The translations under genes and the position numbers were made by a program. From Scatosoma sp045658805 (lineage in GTDB: Bacteria; Bacillota; Clostridia; Christensenellales; Borkfalkiaceae), in the NCBI GenBank assembly GCA_045658805.1, contig JAZOVQ010000094.1, positions 1-61,283 on the forward strand: DNA of 61,283 nt, written 5' to 3'. Below are positions 1-7,948 of this stretch, in pieces. Positions within the stretch are counted from its first letter, which is position 1. Every line of letters begins with the position of its first letter. The notes beneath the pieces were generated by a model. It worked only from the letters and a program-made list of their open reading frames with translations. It did no database searches and was not told the origin of the DNA.

Positions 1-803
1 AGGCCCTTTTCACCCGTAGCAGGGTCACGCGTGAACGCAACACCCATACCGGACGTTTCACCCATGTTACCGAACGCCATCATTTGTACGTTTACTGCGG
101 TACCCCAGCTGTAAGGGATATCGTGGTCCATACGGTAGATGTTCGCACGGGGGTTGTCCCAAGAACGGAATACTGCCTTAACAGCTTCGAAAAGCTGTTC
201 TTTCGGGTCGGTAGGGAAATCCGTACCAAGTTGCGCTTTGTATTCTGCCTTGAATTGATTTGCGAGTTCTTTCAAATCGTCAGCCGTCAATTCAACGTCT
301 TGCGTGACGCCTTTCTTTTCTTTCATTTCGTCGATGAGCTTTTCGAAGTACTTCTTACCAACTTCCATTACAACGTCCGAGAACATTTGAATGAAACGAC
401 GGTAGCAGTCCCAAGCCCAACGAGGGTTACCGGATTTTGCTGCGATCGTGTTTACTACTTCTTCGTTAAGACCAAGGTTAAGGATGGTGTCCATCATACC
501 AGGCATGGAAGCACGAGCACCCGAACGTACGGATACGAGCAAGGGGTTTTCCTTGTCACCGAACTTCATTCCGCAAATTTCTTCCATCTTTTCGATGTAT
601 TCCATAATTTCTGCTTGAATGCCTTCGTTGATCTTTCTGCCGTCTTCATAATACTGCGTACAAGCTTCCGTAGAAATGGTGAAGCCTTGAGGTACGGGAA
701 GACCGATCTTGGTCATTTCTGCAAGGTTTGCGCCCTTACCGCCGAGGATCTCACGCATTTTCGCGTTGCCTTCACTGAAGAGATAGCAATACTTTTTTGC
801 CAT
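1..803 (-). CDS. ppdK: Pyruvate, phosphate dikinase, N-terminal part (runs off the left edge)
   Basis: Interconverts pyruvate, ATP and phosphate with phosphoenolpyruvate, AMP and pyrophosphate in the cytoplasm. The visible 267 residues begin MAKKYCYLFSEG and contain the ATP-grasp start typical of PPDK: GGKGANLAEMTKIGLPVPQG, then SVRSGARASMPGMMDTILNL, and further in WGTAVNVQMMAFGNMG. The phosphohistidine and PEP-binding domains lie outside the window. The ATG at 803 is preceded by GGAGGAAATAAAC, a good ribosome site. The gene has its own promoter about 105 bases upstream. In Firmicutes ppdK often lies beyond recO; here two accessory genes separate them. Identity is secure; only completeness cannot be judged. 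Confidence 0.97.
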   Translation of the reverse strand, partial: MAKKYCYLFSEGNAKMREILGGKGANLAEMTKIGLPVPQGFTISTEACTQYYEDGRKINEGIQAEIMEYIEKMEEICGMKFGDKENPLLVSVRSGARASMPGMMDTILNLGLNEEVVNTIAAKSGNPRWAWDCYRRFIQMFSDVVMEVGKKYFEKLIDEMKEKKGVTQDVELTADDLKELANQFKAEYKAQLGTDFPTDPKEQLFEAVKAVFRSWDNPRANIYRMDHDIPYSWGTAVNVQMMAFGNMGETSGMGVAFTRDPATGEKG

Positions 804-915
804 AATGTTTATTTCCTCCAAAATGATTTTTTTCTGTTTGTTAGGTTTGACAGACGGCGTGTTTCGCTTCTTTTTTGCATAACAAAAACAGCTCAGCCGT
901 AACCTGCCACATAAC

Positions 916-944
916 ATTTTAATATAAATTAAAAAAAATATCAA
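916..944 (-). promoter_or_regulatory. Sigma-A type promoter for ppdK
   Basis: On the minus strand TTGATA (939-944) is separated by 17 bases from TAAAAT (916-921). Transcription would start near 909, leaving a leader of about 105 bases before the ppdK start at 803. No riboswitch was recognised in that leader. Confidence 0.65.
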
Positions 945-1103
945 GCCTTTATCGACTAAAAACGAAATTTTTTTCTTAAATCCATGCTTTTTTGGGGCAT
1001 TTTTTGTCTTTTTATCTTTTTTCTTATAGAAAAACCTGCCTGCCAACGCGCGTATGCGAGCGCACCAGCCCGTTCCTTTTGATAAAAAAAATAAAGCAAT
1101 CCG

Positions 1104-1137
1104 AAAAAAAATATCGCGCAGGTTTTCCCCACGCGAT
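1104..1137 (-). terminator. Rho-independent terminator after the zinc-ribbon membrane protein gene
   Basis: On the minus strand ATCGCG (from 1137) pairs with CGCGAT (to 1113) and is followed by a run of eight T. It lies 19 bases past the stop of the 1156-2181 gene. The rest of 804-1155 holds only the ppdK leader and promoter and AT-rich sequence; no gene is seen there. Confidence 0.75.
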
Positions 1138-1155
1138 ACCTTTCACTTATTTTTC

Positions 1156-2181
1156 TTATTTGCCTTCTCTTTGTTGTTTTGCGTATACTTTTGCTCTCGA
1201 CGTTGCGCCTGCTTGCGCGAATGCGCTTACGAATGCCCATGCCAATACCAATACGATCAACACGAGGGTTGCAATCAACATTTCGTCGAACATAGTTTCA
1301 AGCATTCTTTCAAAGTTGTATCTGCGCACGTCCACCATAAGGAGCGCCGTGTATACCATACCGTATACGCACAAAACAAATTCTACGATAACCGCCAAAA
1401 CAGCCCAAAGCACACGCTTGCCCTTTTCGCCCTTTACTTCCAATGCCATTGCATTGCTGGAAAGACGTCTAATGATACCCGTTCTATCCTTTTCGTCAGC
1501 GGGCATTTTCTTCAAAGCGTACATATAATTTTCGCTGCCAAGTTCTGCCAATTCCTTTTGTTGCTTGCTATCTTTGGACAACAAACCAAAGTTTTCTACG
1601 CAACACTTCGCCATCGTTACACCAACCAAAAGGCTGAATACGCTAAGCAAAATAATCAACGAATCGTCCGTAAATCTCGTTCTGCCGTCGATAAGCTGGA
1701 TACCAAACCAGAACACACCGATAAGCCAAGCCACGATTGTCGCACCCGACAAAATGGATACCAATTTTCTAAAAGAACGGTCCTTTTTATCCCATGCATC
1801 GTTCAATCTTTGCGCTTGCTTAATTACGTCTACGGGTTTTTCTTCCGCTACGGGCGCTTCTACAACAGGTGCTTCTACAACAGGTGCAGGCATTGCCACT
1901 GCTTCCACAACGGGAGCCGCTTCAACTACGGGAGTGGGTGCAACCACCACTTCCGCAACAGGCGTTGCTTCCATAATGGGAGCCGCTTCCACAACGGGCG
2001 CCGCCTCTACCACAGGGGTGGGCGCAACTACCGTTTCAACAACGGGAGCAGCCACAGCTTCTTCTTGCGCTTTTTGACGAAGCGCTACGCCTTCTGCCGT
2101 CAAAGGGCAACCGCAAAACATACAAAAATTCATTTCGCCGAAAACAGTTTTACCGCAATTCGGGCATTGTTTGTTTGCCAT
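1156..2181 (-). CDS. Zinc-ribbon membrane protein with an Ala/Pro/Val/Glu repeat linker
   Basis: 341 residues, function unknown. The N-terminus is a zinc ribbon with two Cys pairs (CPNCGK at residue 6 and CMFCGC near 20). Residues about 45-115 are a low-complexity run of units such as PVVEAAPVVEA, probably an extended spacer. The C-terminal half has about four hydrophobic segments (roughly 145-170, 175-197, 255-280, 297-320). Zinc-ribbon proteins of this layout are common in Clostridia and are thought to be cytosolic-facing sensors or adaptors, but no pathway can be named. It has its own promoter and terminator, so it is monocistronic. The start at 2181 has a GGAGGAGAAATT ribosome site. An apparent reading frame on the opposite strand is only its mirror. 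Confidence 0.85.
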   Translation of the reverse strand: MANKQCPNCGKTVFGEMNFCMFCGCPLTAEGVALRQKAQEEAVAAPVVETVVAPTPVVEAAPVVEAAPIMEATPVAEVVVAPTPVVEAAPVVEAVAMPAPVVEAPVVEAPVAEEKPVDVIKQAQRLNDAWDKKDRSFRKLVSILSGATIVAWLIGVFWFGIQLIDGRTRFTDDSLIILLSVFSLLVGVTMAKCCVENFGLLSKDSKQQKELAELGSENYMYALKKMPADEKDRTGIIRRLSSNAMALEVKGEKGKRVLWAVLAVIVEFVLCVYGMVYTALLMVDVRRYNFERMLETMFDEMLIATLVLIVLVLAWAFVSAFAQAGATSRAKVYAKQQREGK

Positions 2182-2253
2182 AATTTCTCCTCCTTTTTCA
2201 CAATCCCATTCCGCAAAAAGGGAATTGTTACAATATCATTTTTATTATATAAT

Positions 2254-2282
2254 ATTTTATCCCTTTTTAGCTCTTGTGTCAA
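2254..2282 (-). promoter_or_regulatory. Sigma-A promoter for the zinc-ribbon protein gene
   Basis: Minus strand TTGACA (2277-2282), a 17-base spacer and TAAAAT (2254-2259) form a near-consensus promoter. The leader would be about 65 bases. Confidence 0.75.
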
Positions 2283-2336
2283 CCGTTTTCGACGTTTTTT
2301 TACAATTGTTTACAATTGTTTGCGCAAGAAAAGCAA

Positions 2337-2360
2337 AAGAGATCGGTTTTCCGACCTCTT
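2337..2360. terminator. Hairpin terminator after the Mrr-type gene
   Basis: AAGAGATCGG and CCGACCTCTT pair around a TTTT loop with one bulge. T-rich tracts lie on both sides, strongest on the plus strand. It is 29 bases beyond the stop of the minus-strand 2389-3972 gene. A direct repeat TTACAATTGT follows itself at 2309-2330. Confidence 0.6.
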
Positions 2361-2388
2361 TATTTTTATTTTTGTTTATTCAATTACG

Positions 2389-3972
2389 TTAAAACATATT
2401 GAAAAAGGCTTTTTCGCCCGAAAGTAATTTCTCGTCCAGCTTCCAGTTTCCGTTTTCGTACAGCAAACCAAATTGACAATCCTTTGCCGCTTCGTATACG
2501 TCCTCGCCGTCGTAGCCGACAATTTTATCGGACATATCCTCTAAAATCCGCTTAGCGTCGGGCGTAAATCTCGACGTGGTGACAAAAATCCCCCTCGCGT
2601 TTTGCTTGCCCTCTTTCGCTTGACGGCATACGCATGCGCCGATAAATTGCTGTAACAGCGTTTCGCCTACCACCCACAGCTTTTCGTCACCCTTGCTAGG
2701 ATCCCAATTTTTCGACTGTATGTAGATGGTTTCTTTAAAGCCAAATCTATCCGTCAATTCAATTTCACCGTCAATGCCGCCGTCACGTCCGCCGCCCGAA
2801 ATGCGCATACCTTCCAATCTTCTGCCGTTTTTCATGGAGTATCTTTCCAATAAATAAACGGAATAATATTCGAAATATTCACCGCCGAGTTGGCGTAATC
2901 TTCTAAGGAAAGCTTCGCGCAAACGTTCGTCCGCCGTCACGGGCTTTTGCGGTGCTTTCGTAGGTAATTTTTTTACGGTGTCTTGCGCCAATTTACGCAC
3001 GTTGATACGTTTGTTTTCGGGTTTGTTTTCGGGTTTCGTTTCAGGTTTCGTTTCAGATTTTGTTTCAGGTTTTTGTTCCGATTTTTCAATAGGCGCAACC
3101 GCCTGCCCTGCGCTTTGTTGTTCGCTTGTTTTTGCCGTTGTCTTTTCAACAGGCGCAACGGTTTGACCTGCGTTGGGCGTTTTAAGACCGCCGAACAAAA
3201 AGCTCATGTCCACCACTTCTTTTTTAACCATTTCGGCTTTTTCTTTTACCACCAAGCCCGTATTCGGTTTTTCAATTGGCGTTACGGTGGGTTGCTGCTC
3301 CGTAGTTTTATCGGCAGGAGCAATATCCTGCGCTACGGGAGCTTGTTTTTCCGTTGCTTTGGCGCGAGGCGCTTTCGTTTTCTTTTCCTTGCTTTCCTGC
3401 GCAGGCTGCTCTTCCGCTTTTTTCACCGTCTTTTTCTTGGCTTTTGCCGCGGATTTTTCTTCCGTCTTTGCGGCAGGAGCAGGTTCTTGCTCTGCGATAG
3501 GCGGGATAGATTGTTTTTTGTTTGACTTTGCTTTCGCCTTTTTAGCAGGCGCCGTTTCCTCTACTGCGGTAAGTTGTTCCTGCAAAGCGGATTTCACCTC
3601 TTCAACAGGCTGTGCCGTTTCTTTTTTCGGTGCTTTTTTCTTCTGCTTCGGCTCTTTCTTTTCTTCCGCCGTCGGTTGCGTTACGGGTTGCTCTTGCGCG
3701 CTGTTCAACGCGTACATGCCCCCGTCGTACGCCACTTCGCCCTCTTTTTTCATAATATCGAGAACGGAGCCTACTCTGCCCTTTACGTCGTTGACGTTTT
3801 CGGTGTCCTCGCCGCCGAATTTTTCAGCGTACAATTTAGCGGCTTTTTCAATTAAATCGTTATGCTTATACGATTTTTTAGTAAGTATTTCCTTAATCAA
3901 AGTTTTAGCGGCGTGCGTTTTTTCCGCGCGGGTAACGGGAACGGCCGTTTCTTGTTTTTTCGTTTTTGCCAT
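2389..3972 (-). CDS. Winged-helix / Mrr-type restriction endonuclease fusion with long charged linker
   Basis: 527 residues in three parts. Residues about 15-95 look like a HARE-type winged helix (AAKTLIKEILTKKSYKHNDL, ending in a wing EGEVAYDGGMYALN). Residues about 95-345 are a Lys/Ala/Glu/Pro-rich, probably disordered linker with near-repeats such as KPETKPENKPENK. Residues about 350-527 are an Mrr-like PD-(D/E)xK nuclease: GGGRDGGIDGEI carries the acidic residue and IYIQSKNW the Q-x-K motif. Mrr enzymes cut modified DNA, and HARE domains are known as partners of such nucleases. No methyltransferase is adjacent, as expected for a modification-dependent enzyme. It sits between recO (54-base gap) and the zinc-ribbon gene, in a spot where ppdK often follows recO, so it is probably an accessory insertion. 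Fold assignment of the first domain is by eye. Confidence 0.8.
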   Translation of the reverse strand: MAKTKKQETAVPVTRAEKTHAAKTLIKEILTKKSYKHNDLIEKAAKLYAEKFGGEDTENVNDVKGRVGSVLDIMKKEGEVAYDGGMYALNSAQEQPVTQPTAEEKKEPKQKKKAPKKETAQPVEEVKSALQEQLTAVEETAPAKKAKAKSNKKQSIPPIAEQEPAPAAKTEEKSAAKAKKKTVKKAEEQPAQESKEKKTKAPRAKATEKQAPVAQDIAPADKTTEQQPTVTPIEKPNTGLVVKEKAEMVKKEVVDMSFLFGGLKTPNAGQTVAPVEKTTAKTSEQQSAGQAVAPIEKSEQKPETKSETKPETKPENKPENKRINVRKLAQDTVKKLPTKAPQKPVTADERLREAFLRRLRQLGGEYFEYYSVYLLERYSMKNGRRLEGMRISGGGRDGGIDGEIELTDRFGFKETIYIQSKNWDPSKGDEKLWVVGETLLQQFIGACVCRQAKEGKQNARGIFVTTSRFTPDAKRILEDMSDKIVGYDGEDVYEAAKDCQFGLLYENGNWKLDEKLLSGEKAFFNMF

Positions 3973-4025
3973 GCATTTACCTCTGTTTTTTTGTTGCTTG
4001 ACGAAAACGAGTTTCCCTAACGCTT

Positions 4026-4757
4026 TTACGGCTGCTCGTCGTAAAGGCGAATCAATTCGCTAACGTTTTCAAAATTCGTTTCCGTTTTCTCCGAAAGGTA
4101 GGCTTTCAATAACCGCAACGCCCGTTTCTTGCCGCCCGAAAGCTTATCTTCCTCATAGTGCAACCCTGCGCATTTTCGCAAGGTCCAATAAGTGGAGAGG
4201 CTTGCGCGCTCCCCTTGTTGACAGCGTTCGAAGGTCGTAAAACGACCGTCCGCAAAATCAAACCAAATACGCTCGCCGATATCCCCGTCACTCTCCTCGT
4301 AAAAGCCGAGATCGAGGGGATAACCGCTTTCGTGTAACGCCACCAAAACAAACGTGATGAACGCCTCCGCAACGTCCTCTTCCGTAAGGGACAACGACTT
4401 TAAACAGCCTATCAGCCCTATAAAAAGTTCGTCGTGGAGTTGGTTTTCAAGAAGGAGTGCTTTACAAACTTCCGCCGCCGCGCACGCCGCGTAAAAACGA
4501 ACGATATCCGTGCGCAACGAGAAAAAGCTTTCGTGCAGATACGCCGCCGTCACCGTGTACCTGCCCCCCTTCTCCGCAAGAACGTATTCGGCAAAGCAAA
4601 AAGGCTGCGCCGCAAAAGCAAGCTTCGCCTTCGGCTTTTTTACACCGCGGATCCCCGCTGTGATTTTGCCCAAAGAGGGGGAAAACAGAGTAAGCAATTT
4701 GTCGTTATCTTTATAATCGACTGCTTGTAAAACTATTGCCTCCGTTTTTACGTCCAT
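4026..4757 (-). CDS. recO: DNA repair protein RecO
   Basis: 243 residues. RecO loads RecA on SSB-coated single strands in the RecFOR recombination pathway. The N-terminal OB-fold is clear (MDVKTEAIVLQAVDYKDNDK, then TLFSPSLGKITAGIRGVKKPK). The helical C-terminal part is present, but the four-cysteine zinc finger of many RecO proteins is not visible: only two isolated Cys occur in that region. Start at 4757 with GGAGAG nearby; it is the last gene of the run phoH-pgpH-ybeY-era-yqzL-recO, 20 bases after yqzL. Position and N-terminus make the call firm. Confidence 0.93.
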   Translation of the reverse strand: MDVKTEAIVLQAVDYKDNDKLLTLFSPSLGKITAGIRGVKKPKAKLAFAAQPFCFAEYVLAEKGGRYTVTAAYLHESFFSLRTDIVRFYAACAAAEVCKALLLENQLHDELFIGLIGCLKSLSLTEEDVAEAFITFVLVALHESGYPLDLGFYEESDGDIGERIWFDFADGRFTTFERCQQGERASLSTYWTLRKCAGLHYEEDKLSGGKKRALRLLKAYLSEKTETNFENVSELIRLYDEQP

Positions 4758-4777
4758 ACGCCTCTCTCCGCCGTTTA

Positions 4778-4891
4778 CTATTTCTTACGTATTAGGTCGT
4801 AATAGAGCATATAATAGCTAATGCTTCCCGTCTTTTCAAACAGTTCCCACGCCATTTTCGCCGCGCCGTTTTCCCTTTGCTTATCCCGCAT
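4778..4891 (-). CDS. yqzL: YqzL-family small protein
   Basis: A 37-residue protein between era and recO. Its core, MAWELFEKTGSISYYMLY, matches the short YqzL family, which sits at this spot (between era and recO) in many Firmicutes. Function is unknown. The ATG at 4891 follows AAAGGGGGAAGACGTT, a strong ribosome site, and the TAG at 4778-4780 lies 20 bases from recO. The gene is easily missed because of its size. Longer overlapping frames in this gap have no comparable support. Confidence 0.85.
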   Translation of the reverse strand: MRDKQRENGAAKMAWELFEKTGSISYYMLYYDLIRKK

Positions 4892-5000
4892 AACGTCTTC
4901 CCCCTTTCAACCCTATTTTGCGAAAGGGAAATAAAAATTATGCGCGAAAAACACCTACGGCGCAAGACGGCTCTATCCAAACCTTACTTTTTGCCTTTTA

Positions 5001-5891
5001 TCAATCTTTCAAATCTTCATAGCCATATTCACGCAAAAGCCCTGGTTTGTCGCGCCAATCTTCCTTTACTTTGACGTACGTCGTCAAGAAAACTTTTGCG
5101 CCCAAAAACTTTTCCATATCTTGACGGGCGAAGGACGAAACCTCTTTAATGGCTTTGCCCTGCTTGCCGATAAGAATGGCTTTGTGGTTGGCTCTTTCGC
5201 ATACGATATCAAGGTTGATTTCGTACACGCCCTTTTCATTTCTTTCGAAAGTGTTGATAACGATGGCGATTCCGTGAGGAATTTCCTTGTCGAATTTCAG
5301 CAAAATCTTTTCCCGCATGATTTCCGAAATCATAAAGCGTTCGCTTTTATCCGACACGACGTCTTCCATAAACACCTTTTCGCCTTCGGGCATATTTTTC
5401 ACAAGGAATTCCTTTAATTGACGTACGTTTTTCCCCTTACGGGCAGAAACGGGAAATACGTCGATGTCCAGCTCCGCATCTGAAAATTTCGCCATGTCCA
5501 AAGGAATGTTTTCCTTGGGCATAATGTCAATTTTCGTATACGCAACCGCCATAGGGATATCCAGCGCTTTGTATTTGCGAATCAAATCAAAGTCCTCTTC
5601 GGTGATTCCGTCGTGTCCGTCCAAAACGTACAAAATGTAATCCACCGAGCGCGCGCTGGTTTCCGTCGTACGCATCATCATGTCCGTCAATGCGTTACGG
5701 GCTTTGTAAATACCGGGCGTATCCACAAAGACAATTTGATAATCGTCCTCCGTCAATACCCCCAAAATTCTATCGCGCGTGGTTTGAGGCTTCGGGGAAA
5801 CGATAGACACCTTTTCGCCTACAAGTACGTTGATAAGGGTGCTTTTCCCTGCATTTGCTCTGCCAATTACCGCTACGTATCCGCTTTTCAT
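5001..5891 (-). CDS. era: GTPase Era
   Basis: 296 residues. Era binds the 3' end of 16S rRNA and takes part in 30S subunit assembly. G1 GRANAGKST, G3 DTPG and the G5-like PVSARKGKN are visible; G4 is YTKID where NKxD is usual. The C-terminal KH domain includes LIGKQGKAIKEVSSFARQDM. Length is typical. Upstream, ybeY is 69 bases away; the dgkA and cdd genes that often stand between ybeY and era in Firmicutes are absent here. Confidence 0.97.
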   Translation of the reverse strand: MKSGYVAVIGRANAGKSTLINVLVGEKVSIVSPKPQTTRDRILGVLTEDDYQIVFVDTPGIYKARNALTDMMMRTTETSARSVDYILYVLDGHDGITEEDFDLIRKYKALDIPMAVAYTKIDIMPKENIPLDMAKFSDAELDIDVFPVSARKGKNVRQLKEFLVKNMPEGEKVFMEDVVSDKSERFMISEIMREKILLKFDKEIPHGIAIVINTFERNEKGVYEINLDIVCERANHKAILIGKQGKAIKEVSSFARQDMEKFLGAKVFLTTYVKVKEDWRDKPGLLREYGYEDLKD

Positions 5892-5960
5892 ATTTCTTTG
5901 GAAACTCCTATGTGTTTTATCAATTTTTTGTTTTGACGAGGCTTAATTGCCTGTCGTCCG

Positions 5961-6440
5961 TTATCGAAGAATGCCGAGCTTGGACAAAATAAATTCTTCC
6001 TTCTCGCGCATCTCCGCTTTCTCCGCATCGTCCATGTGGTCGTACCCAAGACAATGCATAATGCCATGCACCAATAAATAATGCAATTCTCTATTGTACG
6101 AATGTCCGTATTCTTCCGCCTGCTCTTTGGCACGGTCGCAACAAACGGCGATAGAGCCGATTAAAAGATTACCCTCTTCGTCCATTTCGTAAGGGTAATC
6201 TTCCCCTTTGATTTCCTCACCTTTGATACCGTCCAACGCAGGAAAACTGAGTACGTCCGTCACCTTATCAATGTTACGCATTTCACGGTTCAAACGGCGG
6301 ATTTCTTCGCCGTCCGTAAAGATAATTTCCACGGCAAGCGTAACGTCCGACGTCACAAAACCGTTCATTGCTTCTTCCAACGCTTTTACGTTTGCTTCAG
6401 GAAACTCCTCTCCCTCGCAATAAATGCGGAAATTTATCAT
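5961..6440 (-). CDS. ybeY: Endoribonuclease YbeY (rRNA maturation factor)
   Basis: 159 residues. YbeY is a zinc-dependent RNase involved in 16S rRNA 3' end processing and 70S quality control. The metal-binding motif HGIMHCLGYDH is intact near residues 125-135, and VTDVLSFP is present. The ATG overlaps the pgpH stop by four bases (ATGA), so translation is probably coupled. Downstream is era. Confidence 0.97.
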   Translation of the reverse strand: MINFRIYCEGEEFPEANVKALEEAMNGFVTSDVTLAVEIIFTDGEEIRRLNREMRNIDKVTDVLSFPALDGIKGEEIKGEDYPYEMDEEGNLLIGSIAVCCDRAKEQAEEYGHSYNRELHYLLVHGIMHCLGYDHMDDAEKAEMREKEEFILSKLGILR

Positions 6441-7942
6441 ACGTTTTCCCCTTTCGTACCGCTTTCGCTACGCTTATACTTAATGTTGGGATATTTGATA
6501 CGGTGGTGGTTTACACCCGTCAACGCGTGTACCAACGCTTGGCGAATCTTCGTCAATTCCGCCATGGTAATATCACATTCGGCAAACTGTTCAAGGTCCA
6601 TACGTTCTTCGATAACCGAACGGATAACTTTTTCCGCCGCTTCGGGCGCGTGTGCTTTCGCCGCGCGAACAGCCGCTTCGGACGCGTCGGCAATCATAAT
6701 GATAGCCGCAAGCTTGGTTCTGGGCTTGGGGCCGAGATAAGAGAAATCTTCAATGTTCAGCTCGGCATCCGTCAGCTTCAACGCTTTCGCATAGAAATAA
6801 CGAATGGGCATCGTGCCGTGGTGTTCCATCGCAATATCCGCCAAAAATTCAGGCAAGTGATGGGATTTGATAAGAGTATACCCATACTTTGCGTGCGAAC
6901 GGATAATGTCCGCCGAAAGCTCGGGCGTGAGTTCGTCGTGTAAATTGTATTCCCCTTGGTTTTCGGTGAAATGCGCAGGGTTGTGCAATTTACCAACGTC
7001 GTGGTAAAGTGCCGCCGCACGCGCGTAATCGACGTCCTCGCCAATGGCCGCCGCGCTGGCTTCCGCAAGCTGCGCTACCATCATAGAGTGGTTGTACGTA
7101 CCAGGCGCTTCTTCCTTTAACTTCTTCAAAATTTTCGCATCCGAGCTTGTCAATTCACGCAAGCGGAACATAGTCAAGCAATTGAAAATTACTTCGTAAA
7201 CGGGCAATAACGCCAAGAACAAAATGGTGGACGTTACGCCGCCGAATAAGCCGTAACCCATGCGGGTAACGATAACTTCCATTGCGGCAAGACCGCCTGC
7301 CTCCCAACCGTCCAACAACGACGACAATTCCAAAAGGAAGACGATAAAGTCAATGGGAATTACGATAAAAATACCAATCAAAACCACGCGGAAACGGGTT
7401 TTTGCATAGTTACAGAAGAAGATTGCAAGCATACCTGCCGAGAAGGAAATGATTAGCGAAGAATAATAAATTTTCGCCGTACCCGTACCTGCAAAGGTAT
7501 CCACGATAAAGACAAGCAACGCGCTGACGATATTCATAAAAATAGCGTCGCGGCGTCCGACCAATACGTAAATCATTAAGGCTACAAACGCAACGGGACG
7601 CGCATACACTCTGTCGTCCGTGCCGCCAATGAAATACGAGAGGATAAAATACAAATCCAACACGGCAAAAATAAGCGTGATATTTTTACCGCTGGATAAG
7701 ATTGTCTTATTTTCAAACAGGAAATACAAGTACATGATAACCGTCAGCAGCAATATACAGAAAAATGCGTATAAATAATCCGCCGCGTGTTCTTTCAAAT
7801 ACCCGCCTAAATGGGACAACTCTTTGCTAAAAAGCAGCCCCGCAATAATGCCTATTAATAACAAGAAATGTAAGAAAAACATCAACAAGCTTTTGAAAAA
7901 ATGCTGTCTTGTCCACTCCTTACCGAATTGTTTTACTGCCAT
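6437..7942 (-). CDS. pgpH: 7TM-HD domain phosphodiesterase (PgpH/YqfF family), short form
   Basis: 501 residues. PgpH-type proteins hydrolyse cyclic di-AMP with a cytoplasmic HD domain. The N-terminal half has about seven hydrophobic segments; the C-terminal half has YNHSMMVAQLAE, YHDVGKLHNP and MEHHGT, the metal ligands of an HD domain. Usual relatives are about 700 residues with a large extracellular 7TMR-HDED domain between the first and second membrane segments. Here the first segment (about 20-40) is followed by a second at about 57, so that domain is missing. Gene order phoH-pgpH-ybeY is conserved in Firmicutes. Six bases separate it from phoH. Confidence 0.92.
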   Translation of the reverse strand: MAVKQFGKEWTRQHFFKSLLMFFLHFLLLIGIIAGLLFSKELSHLGGYLKEHAADYLYAFFCILLLTVIMYLYFLFENKTILSSGKNITLIFAVLDLYFILSYFIGGTDDRVYARPVAFVALMIYVLVGRRDAIFMNIVSALLVFIVDTFAGTGTAKIYYSSLIISFSAGMLAIFFCNYAKTRFRVVLIGIFIVIPIDFIVFLLELSSLLDGWEAGGLAAMEVIVTRMGYGLFGGVTSTILFLALLPVYEVIFNCLTMFRLRELTSSDAKILKKLKEEAPGTYNHSMMVAQLAEASAAAIGEDVDYARAAALYHDVGKLHNPAHFTENQGEYNLHDELTPELSADIIRSHAKYGYTLIKSHHLPEFLADIAMEHHGTMPIRYFYAKALKLTDAELNIEDFSYLGPKPRTKLAAIIMIADASEAAVRAAKAHAPEAAEKVIRSVIEERMDLEQFAECDITMAELTKIRQALVHALTGVNHHRIKYPNIKYKRSESGTKGENV

Positions 7943-7948
7943 CTTTCG

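Noticed and set aside
1054..2427. A 457-residue plus-strand frame opposite the zinc-ribbon gene
   Set aside because: His/Arg/Asn-rich mirror of the repeat spacer; no start signal; the minus-strand gene has a promoter, ribosome site and terminator.
4792..4980. A 62-residue minus-strand frame between recO and era
   Set aside because: The overlapping 37-residue YqzL frame has the family motif and a much better ribosome site.
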